A stretch of DNA of 38,128 bases from Didymodactylos carnosus (lineage: Eukaryota > Rotifera > Eurotatoria > Philodinida > Philodinidae), in the NCBI GenBank assembly GCA_905250885.1, contig CAJNOQ010000977.1, positions 1 to 38,128 of the forward strand, in the 5' to 3' direction. The stretch's first letter is position 1. Every line of letters begins with the position of its first letter. The notes under the pieces are model-generated. The model was not told the origin of the DNA and did not search any database. It saw only the letters and a program-made list of their open reading frames with translations. Position numbers and translations under genes: made by a program. This document shows positions 1 to 10,433 of this stretch, piece by piece.

Positions 1-1285
1 TGGTAAACTACTTTTAGCCGTAAATAAGTTGCCGTAAATAAGGATCCGCAGAATACATCAAATAATGATTGGATAATATATTAAGCGAATGGGAAATGAG
101 CTCGAAAGATGGCGCCAACATACGGCATCAGTAAAACGGTCTTTGAGAAATTCACTAAGTACGACCGGGCGTAGCTCAGGATTGGGAAGATGGCGGAAAT
201 GGTTCTAGGTTTCTAGAAGGTCTACCAAGATCTCTAGAAAACCTTCAGGTTTCTATGTGTTTCTAAGTTGGATTTAGCCTTAAATATTGGATAAGCGTGG
301 TATCCTGTATCTAAGGATTCCTGAGAGATTTCTAGACGGTTTTCGGAAAACGTTTGGGTTTCTTGGTTGGTTTTTGGTCTGAAATCACAAAAACGCCATG
401 AGCTGCCAGTTTTAACGTGGAAATGATATGTTTGGCAGAGAGAAATTTCTATCGCATCCATCATTGTTACTAATTTCCCTATGGTTCAAGTTTTAAAAGC
501 GGTTGACACAGCACTGGAGAGTGTTAACATTCTTCGTCTATTCACTTAGTTCAAAACTTTTTCGAATGGAACTGAAACGTTTTAGCGAACAAAAGTTTCA
601 ACACGGTCATATACGATGGACTGTCCAAGAACAACATCAGCAACAAACAGAGACAAGGATGAGAACACGTCAAAACTTTCTGAAATACAACAGAACACAA
701 CTTTCTGTCAGTCTATAACAACGTGCTGTCGTTCTTCGGGATGTTTAATATTGTTTTAATAATCTTATTATTATTAGATTTCGGAATTAAATAAATGTAT
801 AGGAAATAATTAACGTGATTTCCAGGAGATTTATAGGAAAACCAAGATCTCGAATATAATGTTTTTGCTAATTTAAGGAAGTCACTTTGTAAGAAACATT
901 ATTGATGTTCCGAAATTTATTCCAGTTTATTTTTGCCTGTCAAGAAGACAAGTAAGAGAAGAAATGTTCAAGGTTAGTGAGAAATATGTTTTGCGTTTCT
1001 CATGTTAAAATGTAGAGGATAAATAAAATAAATAGGAATGTAAATAAATAAATATATTAAACTGGAATGTGCATAATATATAATTTAACTTATGTAACTG
1101 TTATTCTGTATCAGTAGGACGAAAATACCGAAGAAAAGAGCGGTATGTTTCTGTAAGATAATATATAAGAAAAAACTTGACTCGTGCTTAACTGTACTAT
1201 TTTTAACTATATATTAACCGTAAATCCGAGAAAAACAGGATTAAAGGATTTGAAAAACGTGTTCAAATTATCTTCAGAAGGAGCA
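1..1285. other. 5' flank with possible mobile-element terminus
   Basis: I recognise no gene in this stretch. The first 72 bases contain the motif GCCGTAAATAA twice (17-27 within a longer match, and 31-41) and AATGATTGG at 64-72, all of which recur in inverted orientation near 19.1 kb. Open frames at 234-464 (-) and 503-718 (+) have no recognisable domains and show no splice or codon signals that support them. The remainder is AT-rich and may contain the promoter and untranslated leader of the large gene that starts at 1286. No TATA box or transcription start can be fixed with confidence. Confidence 0.4.
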
Positions 1286-4200
1286 ATGCCATATTCTTTC
1301 AGGAATAGGAGAGGAGCTAAACGACAAGCTGGTAAGAGTTAAAAAAATTTTAAAAATATTGAAATTTCTTTAGGTTTGTAAAAAAGTATAACATTCTTCT
1401 ATTAATAAATCATGGACGTGAACTACAAGTGTACTAAATATTTTCAACTATTTACTCTTAGAAGAAAGTCTTGAGTCTTTTCCCTGCGAGGAAGAAGAAG
1501 TATTTTAGGCTCAAAGAATGCATTTATCTATGTGCTAAAGTTTGATATTTTGTGATCCAAACACTTCGCTTATTCACATTAAGGAGCAACAGCACCAGCA
1601 TTATGGCAAACTCAATCAGTGACTGTCTTAACACCTCCAGTATTTGTAACAGTTCCGTCCCCAACAAATACACAAGTCAGTTTAAGCAATATAACGTCAG
1701 AATCGATTCATTGCGCAAGTAAAAATGTAAACGTACGAGAATTAGTAACGGCTAGAGACCAACAATCGATAACTTCGACATCAAATACAACAACAGTTGT
1801 ATCAGGCTTCTCAAGCGGTCGAATTGATAATTTTACATATCCACATGATGTGAATAGTCCTACCTTAGACTATGTTAATTCAAATAATATTGAATCAGAT
1901 GAAAGAGCATCAGATGTTTGCCTTCATACAAACTGGATGAATGCACTAAGCACAAGTCTAAGTAGCGTTGAACATCAGCAGGGTAAGCTATGTTTGTGCT
2001 GCATATGGACGAATCCGAGTTAATCGAAAATTCTTTTGCGTAGATCCTATTTTACAAAAGGAAACAGATAGTTTATCCGAAGTTCATCGTTTTCTCTCTA
2101 AACCAAAGACAGGTACTGTCATTAGTGGATCATTCTAATGTTAAATGCTGTTTCCCAAATCTATAGTTTTAACTGCAAAGCAAATGCCATCGGCTGGACA
2201 ACAAGATTATTCGATACGAATAGTGCCATCACAATTCTCAGGTCCACTTGTGAAACCTCCAGCAATGATAAAAACAACAAGTTTTCAACAGAAAAGTGTA
2301 CCACCATCATCCTGTATTATCCTTCAATGTACAAATTCAGACACGGTAAGTTTTAGTTCCAAGTACCACAGAAATGTACCAGGTAAAAATGTAAAAAAAA
2401 TGTGTCTATTAGACTTACCTATCAGTATCTAATAACTTAATCTACATCGCAGGATCAATATCAAAAAAACGAAATAATAATTGAACAACGAGCAATGTCA
2501 GATAAAACTTCGAACGAAAACAAGTTGCAATCGCAAGCGTTTACAACAAAAGTGGAATCAAAAGATATTTCTGCCAGTCGAAAAGAAAAAATGCTTAACA
2601 AAAGTAATGGATTGGGTACGGCAGATATTTCAAAGATTTTTGACTGATGATTTAACATATGTACTATATTTTTTCTGTAGATGAGAGCAGTGTATGTAGC
2701 AATGAAGAAGTTTACGATACATTGAATTTGATTGAAAATGATCCACAGCAAAAGCCAACGATGCCTTCCGTTGCATTGATTAAAGAAGCACTTCGTATAA
2801 TGCAGTGTGCAGCAGTTCAAATGCATTGTTTATACGATAAGCATTTGAACGAAACGATAAAAATGATATTGAAACAAAACTGTCGCACTATTCTAATCAT
2901 ACATGATGGACGTCACTGGTTAACAGTGTCAAATTTCAAATCGTTTCGTAATTTTTCGATAATGGACATAAATTATCAAGGAATAACAAAGCAATTATTT
3001 CAGTTATTATCAACGTATATTAATGCTAAAGCCTACGGCTACACTTATTATACATTTGAAGTAGAACCGGTTCTGCAACATACGATTGAAAATGATGCTG
3101 ATGCATATATAGCAGTAGCCTACGGAATATTATCGTTGTTGAAGTTTGGAGATACCAACAAGAATATTTTCTCATACGGTTTTCAATTAGATGAAGTAAA
3201 ATCGTTCATTAATCAAATGGAAAGAAATACGCGTTTCGAACGGTTACCGAGTTGTAATCAATTGATTTGTGATCAAGATCGATGTAGAAATGCGCTTTAT
3301 TTAATTCGATTACGTTGTGATTGTCGTATTTCTATACTAACTGATACAACAGACTACTATGTTTGTAACAAAGACAATTGTTATCAGCGGATACATATTT
3401 GTTGTATGGATCAGCACAACAAGTTTCATCATACAAAAGCACCAACACGATTATTGAAATCGTTGGGACTAGACATTGTTGATTTTGATAACAAAAACAG
3501 CTTGAGTGACCAATCGACAGTTAACTCTGCTGCACCGATTCGACAGATAAAAAGCACAACAACAAGCAAAGTATATACGTTTTACGCAAAAATATGATAC
3601 ATGTTAAATTAATTGTTTTTCTGTTACAGAACACAAATATTATTTTAGACGTGATTCCTCGAACAGAAGATGCTGCATTGATAGAACAAAAACAATCAGA
3701 ATGTACTGTAACTCATTCAAAACTATATGATCGTTTTCGGTGAACTAGTGATTACGATCAACAGTCCGAATCTAATTTTGTTTTTCTTATTTACTTCTAA
3801 CTTTAGCAATTTTTCAATTATAGACGAAAATTTGGATGTGGAAGAAGAATTACAGACTTATAGTGAAATGAATCCACAAAGTACAATTAAATCACGAGGC
3901 ATACTATCGAACATTACAAACAAAAGTATGTAAGAGAGAGAAAGTATAACATTAACGATCGATAAGGTTTTTGCTCTATTTATGCAGTAGATGAAAACTT
4001 GTTTCCTGCTGATGAATCATGTTCATACTATCAATCAAAAACAAACACAAATAGTACCATAATTAATGAAAATATGAGCAACATATCAACTTGTACTGAA
4101 ACAGTTAGTGAATTGACTATGAATAAGATACGTGAAGGAGTCAAGAAAAGAAAAGGTATAGTAGCAATTTATAAGTCAGTAGCTTTACAAAATAATTCAT

Positions 4201-7200
4201 ACACAGCTTTCAACCTTTTTAACTTGAATTGAGATGATTCTTAAATAGTTAAAATGTATCTATGATCATACGATGTAACTTGTGAACCTCCCTAGATGTT
4301 ATATTTAAACTATTTCATTGGATCTGGAAAATAAATTTTAACGGAACATCAGTATGACACTTCAAAATGTAATTCAAGACATCTTTACAGATGATGGAAC
4401 CGATTCAAATATTGATTTATTAGCAAAAAAACTGAAACCACTAAAAAACAAAGGTATGAACCTATTGCTACCAGTACGATACGATTGTTTTCTACGAACA
4501 TTCTAGATATATCGGCAGCGGATACGCGGTGCAGAAGTACAATCGAAATAGTTACGCGACCAACAAGTAAGAGAAGATGTATATAGCTATAAGACACGTC
4601 TTTTGACGAATTCGCTTCACATTTATAGATTTCGTTGGGAACCGTGAATATCATCGCGGATTACAAAATTTGGGAAACACATGCTATGCAAACGCATCAA
4701 TACAAGTTCTGGCCAGCACAAAATTTACAAGAATGCTATGGGCAAATTATAACGTTAATTACTTGCTGCAATTAGGTACGTACGCTTGGTGGTGGATTTC
4801 AATCATTGTATTATAGAACTGTTACGGTCTACAAAAAAGCAGAAACTTCCTCTTGATTTCAGATTGGTGTCTTCAATGTGAACTCGGTCAAACAATGAAT
4901 GATATTCGTTCGCCTTTCAATGGTTACGTTAATCCAACTCGTTTAATCAACAGATTGCATTATATTGATGACCAATACGTTGTTGGCGTACAACAAGATG
5001 CGGAAGAATTTTTAACACAGGCATTTAACACAATGGATGAATGCACAGTATCATGTAGATTTTGTTATAGTCGTTACCAAAAAATTATACGAGAAAATAA
5101 AGATTCATTCTATTGGCCGTCACTCATATCATACGGTTTTGGTTTCAAGCTAATCGAACAACTACGGTGCGATAAATGTAATGTTATCACACAGAAGCTA
5201 GAAGAACACTCAATTTTACGAATTCCTTTGGAACAATCATCAATCAATGAATGCATTAGATCGTTTGTGCAAAAAATGAATTAGTTGTAGCCGATTGTCA
5301 AAAACCATGCAGTCAAAAACATAAGTACAAGAATACGTTTTTCGAACGTCCACCAAGGAATTTGTTAATTCAGTTAAAACGTTTTCGCTCTGATAACTCA
5401 AAAATTTGCACTCTAATGAATTATACGGAAACTATTGATATAAAAGATTACGTCTTACAAAATGAAAATACTTCAGAATCGTCATTATCATCCACTTGTA
5501 CACGATATAAACTGTATGGAATTATTATGCATCAAGGAGAATCAGTAGCAAATGGACACTACTATTCATATGTTAAAAGTAATAATTCTTGGAAATGCAT
5601 TAATGACGAATTGGTAACCAACGTTAACTTATTCGATGTTTTAAATGCTGATAAATCCGTTGATGATCGTACTGGTAAAGCAGGCTCAAATGCTTATATT
5701 CTGTGCTACGAACAAGATTGTGACAATATTATGGAACCAAATTTTCTCGAAAATGATATTATCAGTATAGAAGGTGTGTCATTGAGTAGGTAAAAATTAT
5801 TTCTAAACAAACACGCTTTTTAGATAATATAATTGATGATACTGTTCGTGAACCTCGTACGGTAACAAGTCTTCCTGAAGAAATAATAAAAGGTATAATG
5901 CTGTTTACTGCTCTTTGTTCAACTGAATAGACACTTCATTTAGATAATATAGTAGATCATATTGTTTATACCACTTGTTTGCATGACGATTGTGTCAGCC
6001 CAACTGGCAGCAAAAGTTCGTAGTTTTTTATCTACATGTTCAGAAAATAAGGAGAACACACTGAACAGACATACAACAATGGAATGCATTATGTTGCTTT
6101 TTCACTTCTAGAATCAGAATCTGATGATTCGGATGACTCGGACTGTGCGACGAAAAGAATTCACATAAACCGAATGTCAAATCTGAATGATCATGAACAT
6201 GATTATGCCACTTTACGTCGTTATGGATCCCTATTAACAAGAGAGACTGGCTCGAATCTACTCGGTGTCGATCTCTCTCATTCTTTCAAACGTGCAATAG
6301 CTAAGTGTCATGATCTGAAAATTGAACAAGCTGATTTGAAAGTAATCGAACAAAAAAAAGTGATGCATGATGCTGGTCAAAAAAGATCTAAACACGATGC
6401 TCGCGATTTTACAATTTCAAACATTATGGTAAAATATATAAAGAAAATTAATCCCTATTGTAGTATTCGAATCAAAGAAAATCGATTTTCTCAAGCTCGC
6501 GTCCGGAATACTGGTAACGTATTGCTGAAGAGTACCGGAAAGTGTGCTTTTCAGCCTACATGTCCATTTAAATTCAATGCCAGACTTCAAAAAACCGGTG
6601 ATTTGTCTATTAAATGCGAAGGATCAATTATTCACTCAGGTGGTTCATTCAAATCAAGACCAATACGTGAAGATGAAAAAAAATTACTGCATGATGAATT
6701 AGCTATGGGTGTTAGCTCTACCGGACTCTTTGAACGAAAACTGTTATCAGTGCCAAACGATGTGTTAAATGCAAGAAATCTGGACGGTGTCGGCACATCA
6801 GCGAATCTATATCAAAAAATAGCTGCATTCGATAAAAAAGAAAGCATTTGCAACTGCATTCAGCGACTTGGAAATTTAAAAAGAAAATACGAAAAAGAGT
6901 TGATGCCGAATGACCAAGTGCCAGGGATCATTCAAGTAACAAACAATTTTAATACTTGCTGGAATAAATATTGTAGGAAGCCTATCTCTTAAGGTAATAA
7001 GCCATGAACCATGTTTGGTTATATGCGTTAATGCAACCGCGCTTTTGGTTTGGGATAAAATTGATGCCGAAAGTGAGATTAGTTGGGATGCCACGGGCAG
7101 CATCATTCAAGCCAATGATATTCAAAAACGAATGTTGTACTACGAAATGAGCCTGGCTCACCCAGTTAAAGGCGGAACTATCATACCAATAACGTTTATG

Positions 7201-10200
7201 ATTTCAGAAGCTCATGATGTTGTCACAATTCTTTACTGGCTTGGAAAAATGAAAAGTTTATATGGAAAAAAATTTGGGTATGATAAAGATTTTCCGTCCC
7301 CTAGATATTTGTTGAATGATAGGGCACAAGTATTGATCCAAGCCGGATTACAATTTTTTACTAAAGAAGATTTTAAAACTTTTAATGAAAGGTGCTATCG
7401 TATTTTGAATGGTGAGCACTATACATTTCATTAAAACAAATGTTGATTTAAAATTTTTACACTATTTATTTTAGGAACATTTATGAGTGAAGATATTAGA
7501 AAGACAATCCCGCATGCCTGTTGTGCACACATCATGCGTGATTTCAAAATATTGGTTCGAATGTGTAAAATCCCAGATGATGAAGTTAAACGTGTAATGT
7601 TCTACTGCTCATTATTACTGAATTCATTTACCTATATTAATCTTAAAAATAACTATCTTTTATTTTGTGGATATTTTCTGTTTTCACGTGACACACCTCA
7701 ATGGAGAACGACAACCGAAGCGTTAACAAATGGAGTACGTGAGCTCATCAAAACAAATATGCTCGACACTAACGCACTGATTATGGATGAGCAATTTTTT
7801 AATTTTCGAACACAAGATCAATATGACATTGATAATATTGATTTTGTTTCATCGGATTCAAATTTGAAGAAAAAACCACAAGGCGAAAAAATGTGTACCT
7901 GGCTAAGTGAAGAAGCTGCATTAAATGAGTTTGAATCATCGATTAAAACAGATATGACAAAAATTTTCAGTGGCGTTTGTCGGACTGCCAATAAAGAACG
8001 ATTGTCAATACTGAAAACAAAAAAGGGCAAGAAAGCTGAGAAAGATGACAGTGAAGTCGAACCAGAATTGAATTCGTATGAACGTTTCATTTGTCGATTC
8101 AACAAACTCTATGTCGCAACTGTGCACTTATGGTCAAATATACTCTTAGGTAAAGCAACTTATTTTGTAGATTAGAAGATTGTATTCTCTCCAATGAATG
8201 AACCATTTCATGTTTTAGGAGATTTACAACGGTATCGTGAAGGTTCATCAATAAATGAAAGTGATATTGTCGATAAAATACAACGTACCACCGGCTCAAG
8301 TGAAAAAAGAATGTGGTTTGTGAAAAACATCGAGTTAAACAAAAAAATCTACAAAAGACTCGACCTTGTTGTTGACAATATTTGCAAATATACAGTGGGA
8401 ATTCAAAAAAATGCTGGTTTGCAAATGTTTAACGCCATGTCCAAAAACTGGCATACTGTGCAAGAACGTTGGAGCAAAAAAAGACACGGGTATGCGATCC
8501 ATTTACCTAAGAATGTATTCATCAACTGGTGATGTATCTTACTACTTTTGTAGGCATTACCAAAAACCAAAGGAAGTAGATTTAAAACAAATGGAAAATA
8601 TTTTCCTCAAACCAGAATTACCAATGTATGCTAATGAAAAGCAATTAACAGCATGGAAAAACAATAAAAATCAAAACACGTTCGCAAATGCCCTGTTACA
8701 ATCAATTGTCTATTCACGTCATTTACAAGTTGATATTTCTCAAAACGAATCTCGTTTGTCTAATCATCATAACGCGTTACGTACATTGTTACTTGAAGCC
8801 ATCAAGGGGAAGAAAAAACTCACAGAAAAGAATATTGATACCGTACTACAATATGTGACGAACGAAGTAATCAAAAATGATGCTTTACTAACATCTGGAA
8901 GTAGTCAAAACTGTGCAAGAATAATCAAAATGCCAGCATTAAAATTTCTCAAAGAATGTGTGTACCCAATTTTAGGTACCAATGTAACCGTTGCATCATT
9001 ATTTCGACTAGTTTGTCAATCTTGTGAACATGAATCAAACATGTTGATATTTCATGACATAATTGTATTACAATGGAAAAATGCGTACAACACAGAAAAA
9101 GTAATAGAACAGATGCTATTGTCCTGTAATAATAATGATCCATGCACCAGGTGCGATCGAAATGATTTACTAAAAGTTCTATCCTTACGTATCACATATT
9201 GCCCACAAGTGTTTTTTGTCTACAAACAACAAAATTCACAGCAAGAAAACGTTTCATATGTGGAAATGATCAATTTCAAGAATTTTTTGGATGAGGATAT
9301 CGTAACTGTACAATATTACTCGTTGTATCGTCTAGCATCATGTGTATATATGAAAGCCCTCGATGAATACGGCGCCATGTTTTATTGTAATGATAAGAAG
9401 TATCATTGTATAGAAAGAAACAACATGTTTGTGTTGGACAAGAGAAATATTAAACAGTATTTACAATCGTCGTTATTCATTATATATCAGAAAGTGAATG
9501 TAGAGGGGGTCGATTTTACGAATGCGATTCTGGCTATTCTCGACGAACGGAGTTTGTTAGATTTGAATCGACATCGGGATTACAGTTTTAATGAATTCGT
9601 TGTAACAATCAAACGATTATATCCGAAAATAGCTAATGATTTAACATTGAAGGTGAGTTCACATCTACATTTCACAATTTTCAATAGAGCAGATTGAAAT
9701 AGTGCTTTCGTTTCTTTCCCATCTAGATGGGAAAGAAACGAAAGCACTATTTCAATCTGCTCTACTAACAGTAGTATTTATTACATTCTCTTTTCTTTAG
9801 GTCTCTGTGGTTTTTGACTGTTCATATTGTGATGAAACGAATTGCATTCATGATTGTGAAAATATCTTTTTATTGAAAGAAGTTTACACTCATGATTTGC
9901 AATTATTAAAAGTTCGAACGAATAATGAGTGTTCAAAATGTCACAAAACTGGCAAAGATTTATGTATTAAACCTAACAGTTTTGACATTGAATCTTTACC
10001 TCCGACGTATATGTTTTGCATGTCACAAGCAGCAACATGTTTCAAAAATGTTTTAACAACAGTGGACGACACTGTTACTGTCTATTATGAGCCGATTGGG
10101 CAACTTTTAATTACGAATGAAGCCGATCGGATACAAATCATTAAAAAAGTAGAAGGTACAAATCAATGGGTTTATACAGAAACAAATCCATATGATGTTA

Positions 10201-10331
10201 CACTTTATGCTGCTGAGGAGTTCCTGAAATTCAACATTAACAATGCTAGTACTATTATCACGGTACTACGTCTTTCAGATTCAAAAAAAGAAGTAATATC
10301 ACCACGAAAAGCGTGGAAAGATGTTGAGTGA
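1286..10331 (+). CDS. Giant ULP-like / USP / DDE transposase / USP-like / USP-like fusion gene (21 exons, one frameshift)
   Basis: Modelled exons: 1286-1331, 1584-1982, 2044-2112, 2167-2345, 2453-2615, 2681-3570, 3630-3739, 3807-3925, 3988-4155, 4391-4453, 4507-4566, 4629-4775, 4863-5773, 5824-5892, 5944-6015, 6112-6935, 6994-7411, 7475-8149, 8219-8489, 8554-9652, 9801-10331. All introns are GT-AG and phases agree at every junction, giving about 2,427 aa. Domains: Ser/Thr-rich N-terminus (1-285), ULP-like fold (about 290-480), USP (about 756-1100), transposase (about 1170-1885), and degenerate USP-like domains (about 1900-2180 and 2195-2427). The ATG at 1286 opens exon 1 (MPYSFRNRRGAKRQ) and splices in phase to exon 2; non-coding exons upstream are possible. 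One base is missing from an A6 run at 5271-5276, so the gene is either freshly broken or misread there. Exon 9 could also start at 3991 (two AGs). The product is probably transposon-derived, either an active element's protein or a domesticated gene; function is unknown. Confidence 0.8.
2681..3570 (+). other. ULP1/C48-like protease domain, catalytic Cys replaced by Ala
   Basis: This is exon 6 of the giant gene. The order of motifs matches ubiquitin-like-specific proteases of the C48 type often found in animal DNA transposons: HW at HDGRHWLTVSN (His codon 2914-2916, residue about 364), an acidic residue in IMDINYQG (Asp codon 2965-2967, about 381), a Gln in VLQHTIEND, then the position where NDCG normally provides the nucleophile. 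Here it reads NDADAYIAVAYG, so Cys has become Ala (codon 3097-3099, about 425). The following LKFGD...F...QMERN..FERLPS segment fits the family's C-terminal helices. After it comes a Cys/His-rich stretch with several CxC and CC pairs (about 3280-3435) that may bind metal. If the alignment is right, the fold cannot cleave isopeptide bonds and might only bind a ubiquitin-like modifier. Confidence 0.6.
4629..5773 (+). other. USP (peptidase C19) deubiquitinase domain with complete catalytic boxes
   Basis: Exons 12 and 13 of the giant gene. The Cys box GLQNLGNTCYANASIQVL carries the nucleophile (TGC 4682-4684, residue about 774). A QQDAEEFL box follows near 4995. The zinc-ribbon pair CDKC (near 5170) and a second Cys pair (CQKPC, near 5300) flank the usual finger region. 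KRF near 5377 and the His box GHYYSYV (His codon 5557-5559, about 1037) with W..INDE (Asp codon 5605-5607, about 1053) and the closing AYILCYE complete the fold. All residues needed for cleaving ubiquitin chains are present. The reading frame changes by one base in the A6 run at 5271-5276; upstream NECIRSFVQK and downstream ELVVADCQKPC otherwise join as a normal USP sequence. Confidence 0.88.
5271..5276 (+). other. 1-base frameshift in an A6 run inside the USP domain
   Basis: The frame of 4863-5270 runs into TAG at 5282-5284, while the rest of the USP domain, up to 5773, is open in the next frame. Seven A residues instead of six would make the two parts continuous. No GT-AG pair of plausible length lies between them. 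It is either a real null mutation, programmed slippage, or a base-calling error in a homopolymer. Confidence 0.8.
5824..6015 (+). other. Two tandem short exons (14 and 15) with similar starts
   Basis: Exons 5824-5892 (69 nt) and 5944-6015 (72 nt) both follow a TTTAG acceptor and begin ATAATATA, coding DNIID and DNIVD. Both are symmetric phase 1-1 exons, so skipping either preserves the frame. They look like a small exon duplication in the linker between the USP domain and the transposase. Confidence 0.55.
6112..8489 (+). other. DDE-type transposase region (MULE/hAT-like layout) with upstream Cys/His motif
   Basis: Exons 16-19 of the giant gene. It opens with an acidic Ser/Asp stretch (SESDDSDDSD), then a possible zinc-binding motif CAFQPTC...KCEGSIIH at about 6540-6630, resembling the FLYWCH/WRKY-like fingers that precede MULE-type transposases. 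The catalytic core shows WDATGSII (Asp codon 7087-7089, residue about 1462), LLNDRAQVL (Asp codon 7318-7320, about 1539), then HACCAHIMRDFK with a CxxH-like motif (7513-7536), as in transposases with an insert after the second Asp. The third acidic residue is uncertain: INESD at 8251-8265 lies after WSNILLG in the expected place but is not a clean match. A Lys/Glu-rich insert falls at about 7990-8060. I cannot assign a named superfamily. Activity is uncertain. Confidence 0.65.
8554..9505 (+). other. Degenerate USP-like domain 2 (catalytic Cys to Thr, His to Ala)
   Basis: Exon 20 of the giant gene. The Cys-box equivalent reads NQNTFANALLQSIVYS, placing Thr (codon 8678-8680, residue about 1927) where USPs have Cys. 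The zinc-ribbon pairs are kept: CQSC near 9016 and CTRC near 9143. The His-box equivalent reads YRLASCVYMKALDEYGAMF, with Ala (codon 9374-9376, about 2159) where GHY is expected, and the domain ends SSLFIIYQKV like the AYILFY strand of USPs. The fold seems retained without catalysis, suggesting a ubiquitin-binding or structural role. Homology is inferred from motif order and spacing; a structure prediction would settle it. Confidence 0.6.
9506..10331 (+). other. Degenerate USP-like domain 3 (catalytic Cys to Asp, His probably to Arg)
   Basis: End of exon 20 plus exon 21. VDFTNAILAIL matches the Cys-box pattern with Asp (codon 9512-9514, residue about 2205) in the nucleophile position. Exon 21 begins VSVVFDCSYC and keeps two CxxC pairs (CSYC and CSKC) typical of the USP zinc ribbon. 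The C-terminal block YEPIGQLLITNEADRIQIIKK followed by NQWVYTE and STIITVLRL has the spacing of the USP His box, with Arg (codon 10128-10130, about 2361) near the expected His. It is the most diverged of the three USP-like units. Two AATAAA signals (10400-10405 and 10428-10433) follow the stop codon. Confidence 0.5.
9685..9764. repeat. Perfect 80-bp palindrome in the last intron of the giant gene
   Basis: Two 40-bp arms meet without a spacer at 9724/9725, inside the intron 9653-9800. The terminal TA on each side fits a TA target duplication around a 76-bp palindromic mini-element (GAGCAG...CTGCTC). In RNA it would form a long perfect hairpin close to the 3' splice site. Confidence 0.9.
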
Positions 10332-10399
10332 AGTATGATACGATATTTCTCTGATATCACTCTGATATGAATTTTTAAGTAGCGATCTTTAAAAAAAAG

Positions 10400-10433
10400 A
10401 ATAAAATTTGATTCGAGATCTCTCGAAAATAAA
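10400..10433 (+). terminator. Candidate polyadenylation signals of the giant gene
   Basis: AATAAA occurs at 10400-10405 and 10428-10433, about 70 and 100 bases after the stop codon at 10329-10331. Placement is right for a 3' end, but the region is AT-rich so chance occurrence is possible. Confidence 0.45.

Noticed and set aside
169..240. GGGCGTAGCTCAGG at 168-181 looks like the start of a tRNA.
   Set aside because: No acceptor stem partner, anticodon arm or standard T-loop follows at tRNA spacing.
6936..6993. An apparent second frameshift in the giant gene before the transposase core.
   Set aside because: A 58-base GT-AG intron (6936-6993) joins the frames exactly in phase 0, giving GIIQ followed by VISHEPCLVICV, so no mutation is needed.
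7818..8105. Open frame on the minus strand within the transposase exon.
   Set aside because: It is the antisense of a well-supported coding exon with no motif of its own.
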